Shown here: one piece after another, positions 7,777 to 16,863 of the stretch
How the letters are laid out: each line of letters begins with the position of its first letter
How positions within the stretch are numbered: position 1 is the stretch's first letter
From: an uncultured Bermanella sp.
GTDB lineage: Bacteria; Pseudomonadota; Gammaproteobacteria; Pseudomonadales; Oceanobacteraceae
DNA: 64,000 nucleotides
Reading direction: 5' to 3'
Assembly (NCBI GenBank): GCA_913058575.1
Contig: CAJXRF010000013.1
Location: 1-64,000, forward strand
Notes under the pieces: model-generated
Told to the model about the DNA's origin: nothing
What the model saw: the letters and a program-made list of their open reading frames with translations, nothing else
Database searches by the model: none
Position numbers and translations under genes: made by a program

Positions 7777-8835
7777 TTATACAGTAGCGTCGAAAAATAG
7801 TTGAGCGCTGTCGTGCTTCTGAACTTGCTTACTTAGTTTTTCTGCCTGATTATTATCATCAAGCTCTACAATGCTTTGCTCGGGTTTAAGACCCAAACGT
7901 TTAAACAATTGCATATCTTTATGAGTTTCAGGGTTAGGAGTCGTCAGTAAACACTCGCCGTAAAAAATTGAGTTAGCGCCGGCCATGAAACACATGGCTT
8001 GCATTTCATCGCTCATGCCTTCACGACCTGCACTTAAACGTACATGAGATTTTGGCATTAAAATTCGAGCCACCGCAATGCAACGTACAAAGTCGATATG
8101 GTCTAAATCTTCCACATTTTCCATGGGCGTGCCTTTTACCTTGATTAGCATATTCAAGGGAACGCTTTCTGGTTGCACGGGTAAATTGGCTAACTGGGTT
8201 AACAAACCAATACGGTCGGTTTGGGTTTCACCCATACCAATAATGCCACCTGAACAAATTTTCATACCCGAATCGCGCACGTTTTGTAAGGTATCTAAAC
8301 GATCACCATAGGTGCGGGTGGTGATGATCTTGTCGTAAAATTCTGGGCTGGTATCTAGATTGTGATTGTAATAATCCAAACCGGCCTCGGCCAGTTGCTC
8401 TGCTTGGTCTTCATCTAGCATGCCCAGTGTCATGCAGGTTTCTAAACCCATGGCACGCACGCCTTTCACCATGTCTAATACATAAGGCATGTCACGTTTA
8501 TTCGGATTTTTCCAAGCGGCCCCCATGCAAAAACGGCTAGAACCCTTGGCTTTGGCTTCTTCGGCTTTTTTAAGTACCGCTTCCACTTCCATTAGGCGTT
8601 GTTTTTCAAGGCCGGTATTGTAATGAGCCGATTGTGGGCAATATTTACAATCTTCAGGGCAAGAACCGGTTTTAATGCTTAACAAAGTGCTCACTTGCAC
8701 TTCGTTAGGGTTAAAGTGCTGGCGGTGTACGGTTTGCGCCTGAAACATTAAATCGTTAAAAGGCAGATCAAACAGCGCTTGAACGTCTGCTTTGTTCCAG
8801 TCATGACGGGTATTGATATCTAATGTGGCGCTCAT
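7777..8835 (-). CDS. bioB: Biotin synthase
   Basis: 352 aa radical-SAM enzyme that inserts sulfur into dethiobiotin, the final biotin step. The radical-SAM cluster ligands are in [12 protein letters not shown] (Cys59, Cys63, Cys66). Also visible are the ETCMTLGML segment, the [12 protein letters not shown] motif and the RLSAGRE motif that carries the arginine ligand of the auxiliary 2Fe-2S cluster. First gene of the minus-strand bio operon. The promoter lies about 150 bp upstream and is overlapped by a candidate BirA operator, so the operon is probably repressed when biotin is plentiful. Confidence 0.97.
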   Translation of the reverse strand: MSATLDINTRHDWNKADVQALFDLPFNDLMFQAQTVHRQHFNPNEVQVSTLLSIKTGSCPEDCKYCPQSAHYNTGLEKQRLMEVEAVLKKAEEAKAKGSSRFCMGAAWKNPNKRDMPYVLDMVKGVRAMGLETCMTLGMLDEDQAEQLAEAGLDYYNHNLDTSPEFYDKIITTRTYGDRLDTLQNVRDSGMKICSGGIIGMGETQTDRIGLLTQLANLPVQPESVPLNMLIKVKGTPMENVEDLDHIDFVRCIAVARILMPKSHVRLSAGREGMSDEMQAMCFMAGANSIFYGECLLTTPNPETHKDMQLFKRLGLKPEQSIVELDDNNQAEKLSKQVQKHDSAQLFFDATV

Positions 8836-8986
8836 AATTCAACCTCTATCTTGTCGTGCTGTCCGCTTAATTAAATTTAGCGTCCTATACTCACATAAGT
8901 GCCTGCCAGATTTCATTTTGGGCAGGCTTGTGGATAACTTTGAAGTATTAGGGTGACAGCCTATATCTGTATTTAATGGTGGTGCC

Positions 8987-9014
8987 ATATTAACGGCTTA
9001 CATAAAGCAGTCAA
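8987..9014 (-). promoter_or_regulatory. Candidate sigma70 promoter of the bio operon
   Basis: Minus-strand TTGACT (9009-9014) and TAATAT (8987-8992) are separated by 16 bp, close to the -35/-10 consensus. Transcription would start near 8980, giving a leader of about 145 nt before bioB. The leader includes a gcctgcc/ggcaggc inverted repeat. The -35 box lies inside one half of the candidate BirA operator. Confidence 0.6.
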
Positions 9015-9039
9015 CCTTATTTATTTACAGGGTTTACAG
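9008..9039. promoter_or_regulatory. Candidate BirA (biotin repressor) operator
   Basis: Plus-strand halves cagtcaacc (9008-9016) and ggtttacag (9031-9039) are 14 bp apart. The proteobacterial BirA operator is known as TTGTAAACC-N14/15-GGTTTACAA; matches are 6 of 9 and 8 of 9 with correct spacing. It overlaps the -35 box of the only good promoter reading into bioB. That combination is persuasive, although I have not tested it statistically. Confidence 0.6.
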
Positions 9040-9085
9040 TAGCCTACTAAACATACAATGCATTTATTGCCTGCAAACCTGTGAG

Positions 9086-9703
9086 ATGAACATTTGCCAA
9101 GATTGCCTCGCTAATCTACCCATATTAGGACTGCAATGCCCTCGATGTGCCGAGCCCAATGTTCATGGGGAGTTGTGCGGCCATTGTTTAAGCTTGCCAC
9201 CGGCATTTGATGGGGTGATATGCCCTTTTGAGTACAAACGCCCGGTTAATCAGTTAATTCATAAGTGGAAGCACCATGTTCATACTTTAGGCCCTGAACA
9301 ACTGATCTTGCGATTGGGTCACCAGCTTGAAGAGGGCCATTATGATTTTGTGGTGCCGGTGCCCTATCATTGGCGCAAGTTATTAAAGCGCGGACACAAC
9401 CCAGTTCGCAATCTGAGCCGAAAACTGGCCAAGCAATTATCAACTCCCCTACTCGATGCCGTTACGCGTGTTAAGAAGGGCCAAGATCAAAGGGGGTTAG
9501 ATAGGAAGTCCCGTCTTAAAAACTTAAAGAAGGCTTTCTCACTCAATAAAAATAAAATTAAAACACTGAAAGGGAAAAACATATTATTAGTAGATGATGT
9601 AGTGACCACTGGCGCGACCTGTAATGCCATTAGTTTACTGCTAAAACGCGCTGGCGCTAAAAGTGTGATGGTGGGGTGTCTTGCCAGAACGGCGCTAAAA
9701 TAG
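9086..9703 (+). CDS. comF: ComF-family phosphoribosyltransferase-like protein
   Basis: 205 aa from the first ATG. ComF/GntX proteins combine an N-terminal zinc finger with a type I phosphoribosyltransferase fold and are linked to DNA uptake in competent species. Cys pairs ICQDC, CPRC and CGHC are present, then the PRT signature ILLVDDVVTTGAT near residue 170. Anomaly: the frame continues upstream and encodes QCIYCLQTCE directly before the ATG, matching the first CxxC of relatives, yet no ATG, GTG or TTG occurs back to the TGA at 8954. Either a rare start codon (for example ATT at 9023) is used or the first zinc-binding pair has been lost. It is divergent from bioB. Confidence 0.85.
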   Translation: MNICQDCLANLPILGLQCPRCAEPNVHGELCGHCLSLPPAFDGVICPFEYKRPVNQLIHKWKHHVHTLGPEQLILRLGHQLEEGHYDFVVPVPYHWRKLLKRGHNPVRNLSRKLAKQLSTPLLDAVTRVKKGQDQRGLDRKSRLKNLKKAFSLNKNKIKTLKGKNILLVDDVVTTGATCNAISLLLKRAGAKSVMVGCLARTALK

Positions 9704-9748
9704 CTCGTTAGAGCCTGCTAACAAGGCCCTAACGCTTGGATGATGGCT

Positions 9749-9916
9749 TTATTTCAAGCCATTCGCTTTCACAAACTCTACTACTTCTTTCATATTGCCA
9801 AAAGCGCCTAACAGCTTTTCTTTTGCGGTTTCACGTACTTCACTTGATTCACTTGAACGAATTAAATCCAGCCAAGTTTGTACCAATGCCGTTGGAGGAG
9901 TAGTGGCTTTGCTCAC
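9749..9916 (-). CDS. Small protein of unknown function (55 aa)
   Basis: GTG start at 9914-9916 preceded by agagaga about 9 nt upstream, stop TAA at 9749-9751. The product begins MSKATTPPTALVQTWLDLIR and ends FVKANGLK. It is predicted to be two amphipathic helices with a charged linker (SSESSEVRETAKEK), with no Cys, no signal peptide and no membrane segment. I do not recognise it. Good Shine-Dalgarno, balanced composition and a sensible isolated location between comF and srkA argue for a real gene. Confidence 0.6.
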   Translation of the reverse strand: MSKATTPPTALVQTWLDLIRSSESSEVRETAKEKLLGAFGNMKEVVEFVKANGLK

Positions 9917-10165
9917 GTTAGATATCTCTCTTTTTAAACTTAATCAAAAATTGAATGAACTGATTCACGTCCCAGTAGTTTCAGTTTTTTATTATTGGGG
10001 CAAAATTATCTTTTAATTAACTGTGAATAGCAATTTTCAAGGCTCATATAAATTTCATAATCTCGCCAGATACACCACAAACCAGTAAACTGTGAACAAA
10101 TCCTACTGCGAACCTTGGTTCTTTACCCTAGGTTGCACCCCTAACTTTTGGGCAGCTTGTTTTAT

Positions 10166-11167
10166 ATGTCTCATGATTATGATCGCTTAACACCAGACAC
10201 CGTCCTAAATGCTATTGATTCTGTCTTAACCGCGCAAGGCTCTTTCACCAGTGGCCATCAAATGGCGCTAAACAGCTATGAAAACCGCGTTTACCAAATT
10301 GGCATTGAAAAAGAAGGCGATGATCAACCCACCAGTATTATCGCCAAGTTTTATCGCCCTAATCGCTGGAGCGATGAAACCATATTGCAAGAACATGAAT
10401 TTACGTTAGAAGCACAAATTGATGAAATTCCAGTGATTGCACCCTTGGTGATTGATGGGAAAACCTTGTTTGAGTTTGAAGGTTACCGCTTCTCTTTGTT
10501 TCCAAGACAAGGAGGTCGCAGTGGCCAAATTGAAGAGTTGGCCGATTTTGAACAAATGGGCCGTTTATTGGGGCGCTTACATCAAACTGCCAATTGCGTA
10601 GAAAGTGATGCTCGCCCTAGTATGACCCCGCAGACCTTCTCGCAAGATTGCCGCCAATACTTGCTTGAAAATGACTTTATAGAGCCGGACCTAGTGCCCG
10701 CTTATGAAAGTGTGAGCCTTGATTTATATAATGCCATTCAAGCCAAATGGGATGATAACCAACCTAAATTAAGGTTAGTGCACGGGGATTTGCACGCAGG
10801 CAATCTCATCTGGTATCAAAAGCAGCCTTTTATGCTGGATTTAGATGATTGCGCGCTGGCCCCGCGCATTCAAGATATTTGGATGTTATTGCATGGCGAG
10901 CGCGATCAAATGCAAGGGCAATTGGCCGCCATTGCGAGAGGCTATGAATTATTTTTACCCTTTCCTGCCCATGAGCTACCCCTTATTGAAGTACTGCGTA
11001 GTATGCGCCTGATGCATTACAGCGCCTGGTTAGCCAAACGTTGGGAAGACCCCGCTTTTAAAATGGCGTTTCCATGGTTTAACAGTGCACGCTATTGGTC
11101 GGAGCAAATTCAAAATTTACGCGAACAATTATTCGCCCTACAAGAACCCCAATTGCAATTGATATAA
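10166..11167 (+). CDS. srkA: Stress response kinase A (YihE family Ser/Thr kinase)
   Basis: 333 aa from the ATG at 10166; a TTG 18 bp earlier is in frame but less likely, and E. coli SrkA has 328 aa. The family is a eukaryotic-like kinase of the choline/aminoglycoside kinase fold that protects against Cpx/oxidative-stress-linked death. Visible: LNSYENRVYQIG, KFYRPNRWSDETILQEH with the ATP-binding lysine, FPRQGGRSG, the catalytic HGDLHAGNL near residue 206 and the LDLDDC metal-binding motif. It stands as a single gene on the plus strand. Confidence 0.93.
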   Translation: MSHDYDRLTPDTVLNAIDSVLTAQGSFTSGHQMALNSYENRVYQIGIEKEGDDQPTSIIAKFYRPNRWSDETILQEHEFTLEAQIDEIPVIAPLVIDGKTLFEFEGYRFSLFPRQGGRSGQIEELADFEQMGRLLGRLHQTANCVESDARPSMTPQTFSQDCRQYLLENDFIEPDLVPAYESVSLDLYNAIQAKWDDNQPKLRLVHGDLHAGNLIWYQKQPFMLDLDDCALAPRIQDIWMLLHGERDQMQGQLAAIARGYELFLPFPAHELPLIEVLRSMRLMHYSAWLAKRWEDPAFKMAFPWFNSARYWSEQIQNLREQLFALQEPQLQLI

Positions 11168-11265
11168 ACATTCAACTGATGTCCCCCAAGTTCGCGTTAA
11201 AACGTAAATGAACAAAAGCCCATCACGGTGTCTAACGAACGTGAACCCCTTTGCGCTTTTGTAAC

Positions 11266-11297
11266 CCATTGGCCTGCTTAATTGCAGCCAATGGGAT
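11266..11297. repeat. Inverted repeat downstream of srkA
   Basis: cccattggc and gccaatggg flank a 13-nt loop. No T-run follows, so this is at best a weak terminator or an mRNA 3'-end structure for srkA, before the next gene's promoter. Confidence 0.35.
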
Positions 11298-11379
11298 TGC
11301 TGGGTAGAATTCCCGAAAATTTCCATTGCCCTAATCTTCACTTTAATGACAAGGGCACTCATTAATATTTGGATGAACA

Positions 11380-11910
11380 ATGAAAAAAATATTATCCGCC
11401 GCCATATTGGGCCTAGCCATCAGCCAACCAATGGCATTTGCCCAAGAGCCATCAGCCAACACGCAAGAAAGCAACGTTGTATCGTTTGATATAAGCAAGC
11501 TGTACCTAGGTGCTGGCTTTAACCATAACCGCATAGATTCCTCTAGCATGTTTGGTGGCAGTGACCTTGATGCCAATGGCTTTCAATTGTTTGCCGGTTA
11601 CGAATATGGCAACCGCAGTGGCTTTGACTTAGCCACTGAGTTTGGCCTGATTCAAACCGATAATTTTGGAAGTGGCGGCGATGATGCCGATGGCATTTGG
11701 GCAGCAGGCGTTATTACAAAAGGTTTACCTGAAATTAACAGCAAACTTGCTGGGCTTTTACGTATTGGTTATGACATTAACGGCGACGATGGCCTATTCA
11801 TGGGTTTTGGTGCTCAGTACCGTATTCACCCACAATCTGTTGTACGCTTAGAATATGTGAATAAAGACCTTACTCAGTCTTATCAGCTAAACGCTGTTTA
11901 CGAGTTTTAA
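11380..11910 (+). CDS. Small outer-membrane beta-barrel protein
   Basis: 176 aa. The signal peptide MKKILSAAILGLAISQPMAFA is cleaved before QEP. The mature part alternates aromatic and polar residues (YLGAGFNHN, FQLFAGYEYGNRSGFDLATEFG, LLRIGYDINGD, FMGFGAQYRIHP, VVRLEYVN) and ends with YEF, the aromatic C-terminus recognised by the BAM complex. It looks like an eight-stranded OmpA/OmpX-like barrel (OMP_b-brl type). Function unknown. It is monocistronic with a hairpin behind it. Confidence 0.75.
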   Translation: MKKILSAAILGLAISQPMAFAQEPSANTQESNVVSFDISKLYLGAGFNHNRIDSSSMFGGSDLDANGFQLFAGYEYGNRSGFDLATEFGLIQTDNFGSGGDDADGIWAAGVITKGLPEINSKLAGLLRIGYDINGDDGLFMGFGAQYRIHPQSVVRLEYVNKDLTQSYQLNAVYEF

Positions 11911-11916
11911 TGATAT

Positions 11917-11944
11917 GCCTTGCCCTAGTCATTTAGGGCAAGGC
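11917..11944 (+). terminator. Strong hairpin after the outer-membrane barrel gene
   Basis: A perfect 10-bp stem, gccttgccct (11917-11926) and agggcaaggc (11935-11944), loop 8 nt, 7 bp after the stop. The following bases are not T-rich, so termination may be imperfect or Rho-assisted. Confidence 0.5.
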
Positions 11945-12089
11945 AAGCATTACCCTTACTAACGTCTCTATTCGAACGTACACAAGCTGTCCCAACATAA
12001 CTCAGCAAAGACCTTCTCACTTGAATATAGATTGGTTAGTTTGCTCCTAATTCACTACAATACAGCCAAATTTATTGAAGTGACCCAGC

Positions 12090-13112
12090 ATGAGCCTAAA
12101 CCTGCCTAGCCAGTTATTACTACAGCAAGAACTCCCTGAAAAAGCCCTGTTAATTAACCCTCCACAGGACGATTTAGCCTATGAATTGCCAAAAGGCTGG
12201 ACCATTGCTTGCACCAGTTTTGCAGTAAGCCAAAGCTACCAGAAGCAGGATTTCTCTCTAGCCAGCATTACAGTGCAGCCTAGCGATAAATTTGAAGACA
12301 TCATCATTTACCTGCCTAAAGCGAAAGCTCGTCTTAGCTACCTTGTGGATTACGCCAGCAGCTGCTTAACCGACAATGGCCAAATTTGGTTTGTGGGTGA
12401 AAATAAAGGGGGCATTAAAAGCTTAGCCAAATCCCTTAAAGATCAGTTTGAACAAATTGATAAAATGACTTCCGGCAAACACAGCGCCATCGTGTCGGCC
12501 ACCAAAGCCATTAACCCTAAAGCCTTTGATGTGAATAATTATTTTATCTCGCAAGAAAATGAATTGGGCTTAACGCTTCAAGCACTGCCAGGTGTATTTA
12601 GCCAAGAAAAGCTTGATAAGGGCACCGCGGTTTTATTAAAACACTTACCTCGTAAGATCAAAGGGCGCATTTTAGATTTTGGCTGTGGGTCAGGCACCAT
12701 CGCCACTTACATCAGCCAACACCGTGAATACGAAGAGCTTGAATTATTGGACGACGATATTCTTGCGGTACACAGTGCCCAGAGAAATATCGAAAACAAT
12801 AAAACCCCCATGGCAGAAGCCTTCTTAAGTAATGGTTTTGAAAAAGTTGAAGATCGTTACAACTGGATTGTCAGTAATCCGCCGTTTCATCAAGGCATTA
12901 AAACCGACTACAACGCCACGGAAGCATTTTTAAAAGAAGCCAAAGAACATTTAAAATTAAGCGGAAAATTATTATTAGTGGCCAATGAATTTTTGAATTA
13001 CGAAGTAATTTTGCGAGACCACTTTAAAACCGTAAGCGAAGTGAAAAAAGAAAACGGCTTTAAAGTGATTTTATGCGAAGGAATTAGACGCCCGAAACCT
13101 GGCGCCATCTAA
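12090..13112 (+). CDS. rsmC: 16S rRNA m2G1207 methyltransferase
   Basis: 340 aa, the length of E. coli RsmC (343). It methylates N2 of G1207 in 16S rRNA on the 30S subunit. The N-terminal half is the degenerate non-catalytic methyltransferase copy; the C-terminal half carries ILDFGCGSGTIA (SAM motif I, near residue 197) and the catalytic NPPFHQG (near 263), ending with the family tail GFKVILCEG. The last 29 bp overlap the convergent GlyGly-CTERM gene, so both stop codons lie inside the other gene. Confidence 0.93.
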   Translation: MSLNLPSQLLLQQELPEKALLINPPQDDLAYELPKGWTIACTSFAVSQSYQKQDFSLASITVQPSDKFEDIIIYLPKAKARLSYLVDYASSCLTDNGQIWFVGENKGGIKSLAKSLKDQFEQIDKMTSGKHSAIVSATKAINPKAFDVNNYFISQENELGLTLQALPGVFSQEKLDKGTAVLLKHLPRKIKGRILDFGCGSGTIATYISQHREYEELELLDDDILAVHSAQRNIENNKTPMAEAFLSNGFEKVEDRYNWIVSNPPFHQGIKTDYNATEAFLKEAKEHLKLSGKLLLVANEFLNYEVILRDHFKTVSEVKKENGFKVILCEGIRRPKPGAI

Positions 13113-14586
13113 CACGGGGAAACAGTAGCATCAGCAGCATGGCTAACAAGTAGGTTGGCATGCTGCCTGAGCCGCCACCGGAACTTTCTTCTGCAGGGCT
13201 TTCAATTGGCACAATTGAGTCTAGGTTTCGCTTAAATGTAAAATCGCCAGATGCTTCTGCTTTGTATATCAGTGTTTCCCCAAGCACCTGGCTAATCCAA
13301 TAAAATGTACCTTCTAATATACTTGGTTTTATAAAAAACTGACTTTGACTGTTGGCCACCTCATGACTGTAAAGCCGCTTAACACCTTCACTATCGGCTA
13401 AATATAAATATGAACGGCTACCAGTAACGCCATCATAAAATGCTGAAATGTAGCGCTTTTCTCCAACGGCATAAATACCGTTAATGTGCTTACCCGAAAA
13501 CGCTTCATTTAATTGAGTATCCAGTACAAACTCACCATCAACCATTTCATATAAAGCATAACCAAGGCCTTCTACATTAAACATGCAAAATGCTTGGTTA
13601 TTTACCGAGGTACAACCAGAAAACGATTTAAGATTTTGCGGGAATTTCACGGCCTTGACTGACATTGGAGCCGACTGCAACCAAAAAGCAGTAGACAGAA
13701 CATCGCCATAAAACATAATGAAGGTGCCAGTATTTGTCTTGGCACTATGTACATGGGGTAAATCTACTGAATTCACATTTATTTTAAAATCAGGCTCATC
13801 ATTATCTAGCCAACGCCCTGTATAGCTAATTAAATCTTCACTAAAAATTTGGAGAGTACGATCATGAGTATTAATGTATTTCACATTACTGACCTGACCC
13901 ACAATAGGTAATCTCTGTGTAGATATGGTATCACCAGCATCCCATAATTCAGTCGGAGCGTTTGGCACGGGCTCCCCTTCCGTTTTATCTGCTGTCGCAA
14001 TGATATAACCCATAGAGTAAGGCGTGACTGAATAATAATGCCCTGAGGGCAAATCATGGCTGACTTTAATGTCATCCCAATAATCTACATTCCATTCAAA
14101 AATCGTATCACTATCCATGTCTACTAAATAAAGCACGCCATTTCGTATTCCAAAACTATTAAAGCCATTTTCTACATTTGGATAGGCTTTTACATACTGT
14201 GAACCATCTGGATTAATCGTCACCGCGTTTAAGTGACCATTTGCATACAACCCATGCAAGCTAGCTTCTGTTGAATCGACACTCTCAATTATTATTCCCA
14301 TGGAAGTATTTGAGTGGCTAAGCCTAAGAAACTTCAAGGTATCTAGGCCGGTGTCATTTAACTCCTCTTCTTCCCAGCTTGTATCAATAAATATAACGTC
14401 ATCTTCTATTGATGACGTAAGATTGTTTGCTTCATCTTCCATAGGCAAAAGAGATGTATCTTCTATAGACGCAGGAGGGGTGTATTCTATCTCCTCAATT
14501 GAAAGCTGTGTATCTAACTCAATGGTAACGCCAGCCCCCCAGGCGGCAGATGACATGGCTAAAAGCAAAATAGCTCGCAATAACAT
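13084..14586 (-). CDS. Exported protein of unknown function with GlyGly-CTERM tail
   Basis: 500 aa from the ATG at 14586, which has tggag 8 nt upstream; an in-frame GTG 9 nt earlier overlaps that site. Signal peptide MLRAILLLAMSSAAWG. The mature region has repeated WD/kelch-like beta segments (YSVTPYSMGYIIATAD, NQAFCMFNVEGLGYALYEM), suggesting a beta-propeller-like domain. The C-terminus is a GGGSGS stretch, a hydrophobic helix and a basic end (FPRVRWR): the GlyGly-CTERM sorting signal processed by rhombosortase and linked to type II secretion and surface attachment. No rhombosortase is in the window. It overlaps rsmC tail to tail by 29 bp. Confidence 0.75.
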   Translation of the reverse strand: MLLRAILLLAMSSAAWGAGVTIELDTQLSIEEIEYTPPASIEDTSLLPMEDEANNLTSSIEDDVIFIDTSWEEEELNDTGLDTLKFLRLSHSNTSMGIIIESVDSTEASLHGLYANGHLNAVTINPDGSQYVKAYPNVENGFNSFGIRNGVLYLVDMDSDTIFEWNVDYWDDIKVSHDLPSGHYYSVTPYSMGYIIATADKTEGEPVPNAPTELWDAGDTISTQRLPIVGQVSNVKYINTHDRTLQIFSEDLISYTGRWLDNDEPDFKINVNSVDLPHVHSAKTNTGTFIMFYGDVLSTAFWLQSAPMSVKAVKFPQNLKSFSGCTSVNNQAFCMFNVEGLGYALYEMVDGEFVLDTQLNEAFSGKHINGIYAVGEKRYISAFYDGVTGSRSYLYLADSEGVKRLYSHEVANSQSQFFIKPSILEGTFYWISQVLGETLIYKAEASGDFTFKRNLDSIVPIESPAEESSGGGSGSMPTYLLAMLLMLLFPRVRWRQVSGV

Positions 14587-14792
14587 GGGTAACACTCCAT
14601 TGTGTATCTTTGTTTTTTATTTTTTTAATTTGTAGCTGGGCGCCATAATAAATTAATTCCATGGTGGCTACGAGAAATATTACTAACTGAGAATATACGA
14701 AGGGTGGAGAGAAAATAAAAAGTAAAATGGTTCAATCGTGCCTAAATACTAAAGGGGCTAAATCTCTTTAACCCTCTAGTATCATTTAAAAA

Positions 14793-16172
14793 TCACTCAT
14801 CATCAAAGTCACGCCCTTCATAAAATCCAGCTGCTAGGTTTTCAAAACGCGTATATTTACCAATGAAGGCTAATCGGTCGGTGCCGATTTCACCATTACG
14901 GTGTTTGCCTATGATGATTTCACCAATGCCTTTGTCAGGGGTGTCTTCGTTGTACACCTCATCACGGTATATAAAAGCAATAATATCCGCATCCTGCTCG
15001 ATGGCTCCAGATTCACGCAAATCCGACATCACTGGACGCTTATTGGGGCGTTGCTCCAAAGACCGATTCAACTGGGAAAGTGCCAACACTGGGCATTCGA
15101 ATTCTTTGGCGATACCTTTTAGTGATCGGGAGATTTCAGATATCTCTTGAGTACGCCCTTCGCTTTTACCGGCAACTGTCATAAGTTGAAGGTAATCGAT
15201 CATCACCAAGCCTAACTTATTATTGTTCTCACGATATACTCGCCGACACCTTGCGCGCATTTCTTGTGGTGTTAAGGCTGCGGTATCATCGATGTAAAGA
15301 GGCTTGTCTTTTAACAAGTTAAAGGCGGACGTTAGTTTTGGCCAATCCTCCTCGTCCAACTTACCTGAGCGCAGTCTATTGGAAGGAATACGCCCCACCG
15401 AAGAATACATACGCATTAAGATGGCTTCTTTGGGCATTTCCATACTGAATACTAATACAGGTAAGTCACTGCCCATTAATGCATTTTCACACAGGTTCAT
15501 AGCAAAGGTGGTTTTACCCATGGAAGGTCGACCGGCAATAATCACTAAGTCGGCTGTTTGGAAACCGTTGGTGCGTTCATCTAACTCTGTAAAACCAGTG
15601 GTTAAACCGGTAAGGCCATCTGGCATGTTGAACATTTCTTCAATGTTCTCAAGGGTACGAGACATGATAGTGTTCACATGCTCTGGGCCTGAATCTTTTT
15701 TACCGCCCCCTTCTGCCACTTCGGCAATACGCTTTTCCGCATCGCTGATTAAATCTAACGCATCTGCACCACCTGTGCTGTACGCACCGCTTGCTATATC
15801 AGTCGCGGCTTCCGCCAAGCGCCTTAGCAAAGCTTTTTCTTTAACGATATCGGCATAGGCTTCAATGTTGGCGGCCGAGGGGGTAGTTTCAACTAATTCA
15901 GATAAATAACCCAACCCGCCACTGTTTTCTAGCTCTTCAATGTCATTGAGTTCATCGCTGAGAGTTAGAATATCAAATGGCTTGTCTTGCTCAGCCAAGG
16001 TGCAAATCACCTGAAAAATTAGGCTATGTTGATGACGGTAAAAGTCATCCGCCTGTAAGCGCTCTGATACGATTTCAAAAGCCCGGTTATCCAACATTAA
16101 CCCACCTAATACCGAGCGCTCAGCATCAACAGAGTTAGGTGGCATCTTTAGGTTTTCGACTTGCTGATCCAT
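14793..16172 (-). CDS. dnaB: Replicative DNA helicase DnaB
   Basis: 459 aa, full length, no intein. The N-terminal DnaC/primase-interacting helical domain (SVDAERSVLGGLM onward) is followed by the RecA-like motor: Walker A GRPSMGKTT near residue 215, Walker B VMIDYLQLM, and the DLRESGAIEQDADII motif. It unwinds the lagging-strand template as a hexamer at the fork. It lies downstream of the rpsF-rpsR-rplI cluster, as in most gammaproteobacteria, but a terminator at 16311-16333 suggests it has its own promoter. Confidence 0.97.
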   Translation of the reverse strand: MDQQVENLKMPPNSVDAERSVLGGLMLDNRAFEIVSERLQADDFYRHQHSLIFQVICTLAEQDKPFDILTLSDELNDIEELENSGGLGYLSELVETTPSAANIEAYADIVKEKALLRRLAEAATDIASGAYSTGGADALDLISDAEKRIAEVAEGGGKKDSGPEHVNTIMSRTLENIEEMFNMPDGLTGLTTGFTELDERTNGFQTADLVIIAGRPSMGKTTFAMNLCENALMGSDLPVLVFSMEMPKEAILMRMYSSVGRIPSNRLRSGKLDEEDWPKLTSAFNLLKDKPLYIDDTAALTPQEMRARCRRVYRENNNKLGLVMIDYLQLMTVAGKSEGRTQEISEISRSLKGIAKEFECPVLALSQLNRSLEQRPNKRPVMSDLRESGAIEQDADIIAFIYRDEVYNEDTPDKGIGEIIIGKHRNGEIGTDRLAFIGKYTRFENLAAGFYEGRDFDDE

Positions 16173-16310
16173 GGCGATATTGAATACTTCAGGTGAAAGA
16201 TAAGGCGCTAAGTGTGCCTTGTTTGCCGGATTTGCTCAAGATGAATAAGGGAAGGTGCTTGCAAACTATGCCTCTAAAGGAAGTTTACGCAGAGGAAGAA
16301 CCTAAAAACG

Positions 16311-16333
16311 AAAAAACCCGCCGAAGCGGGTTT
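16311..16333 (-). terminator. Terminator between rplI and dnaB
   Basis: Stem aaacccgc (16314-16321) / gcgggttt (16326-16333) with a 4-nt loop; the minus-strand side ends in six Ts. It closes the rpsF-rplI operon ahead of dnaB. Confidence 0.85.
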
Positions 16334-16365
16334 CTATTTTATCTATTGGCCATTAAGCCAGTAGA

Positions 16366-16815
16366 TTATTCTTCTGCAGCAACGTGAATTGTTAGTACAG
16401 TTTTCACGTCAGCGTGTAGCTGAAGATCGATCTCGAACGTACCAGTAGTACGTAGAGGACCGTTAGGTAGACGAATTTCTGATTTAGAAGCTTCGATACC
16501 AGTAGAGCTAATAAGGTCAGCAAGGTCACGAGTACCGATAGAACCAAACAACTTACCATCTTCACCAGCTTTAACAGCTAGAGACAATTCTAGTTCTTTC
16601 AACTGCTCAGCACGGTTTTGTGCAGCAGTTAGTTTTTCGGCAGCGGCTTTTTCAAGCTCAGCACGACGTGCGCCGAAAGTAGCAATGTTCGCTTCTGTAG
16701 CAGGAACAGCTTTACGCTGAGGCACTAGGAAGTTACGGCCGTAACCAGATTTAACAGTTACTGTATCGCCAAGAGAACCTAGCTTTGCAACTTTTTCTAA
16801 AAGAATAACTTTCAT
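16366..16815 (-). CDS. rplI: 50S ribosomal protein L9
   Basis: 149 aa from the ATG at 16815 (taaggtg 7 nt upstream), which gives the canonical N-terminus [19 protein letters not shown]; a longer frame to 16824 adds only MFK. The RNA-binding N-domain has [10 protein letters not shown]; a long connecting helix ([18 protein letters not shown]) and the C-domain with [11 protein letters not shown] follow. It binds domain V of 23S rRNA. Last gene of the rpsF operon. Confidence 0.97.
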   Translation of the reverse strand: MKVILLEKVAKLGSLGDTVTVKSGYGRNFLVPQRKAVPATEANIATFGARRAELEKAAAEKLTAAQNRAEQLKELELSLAVKAGEDGKLFGSIGTRDLADLISSTGIEASKSEIRLPNGPLRTTGTFEIDLQLHADVKTVLTIHVAAEE

Positions 16816-16863
16816 TTTAAACACCTTACAGGGCTGATTATGATTGTAAAATCACAAATTAAA

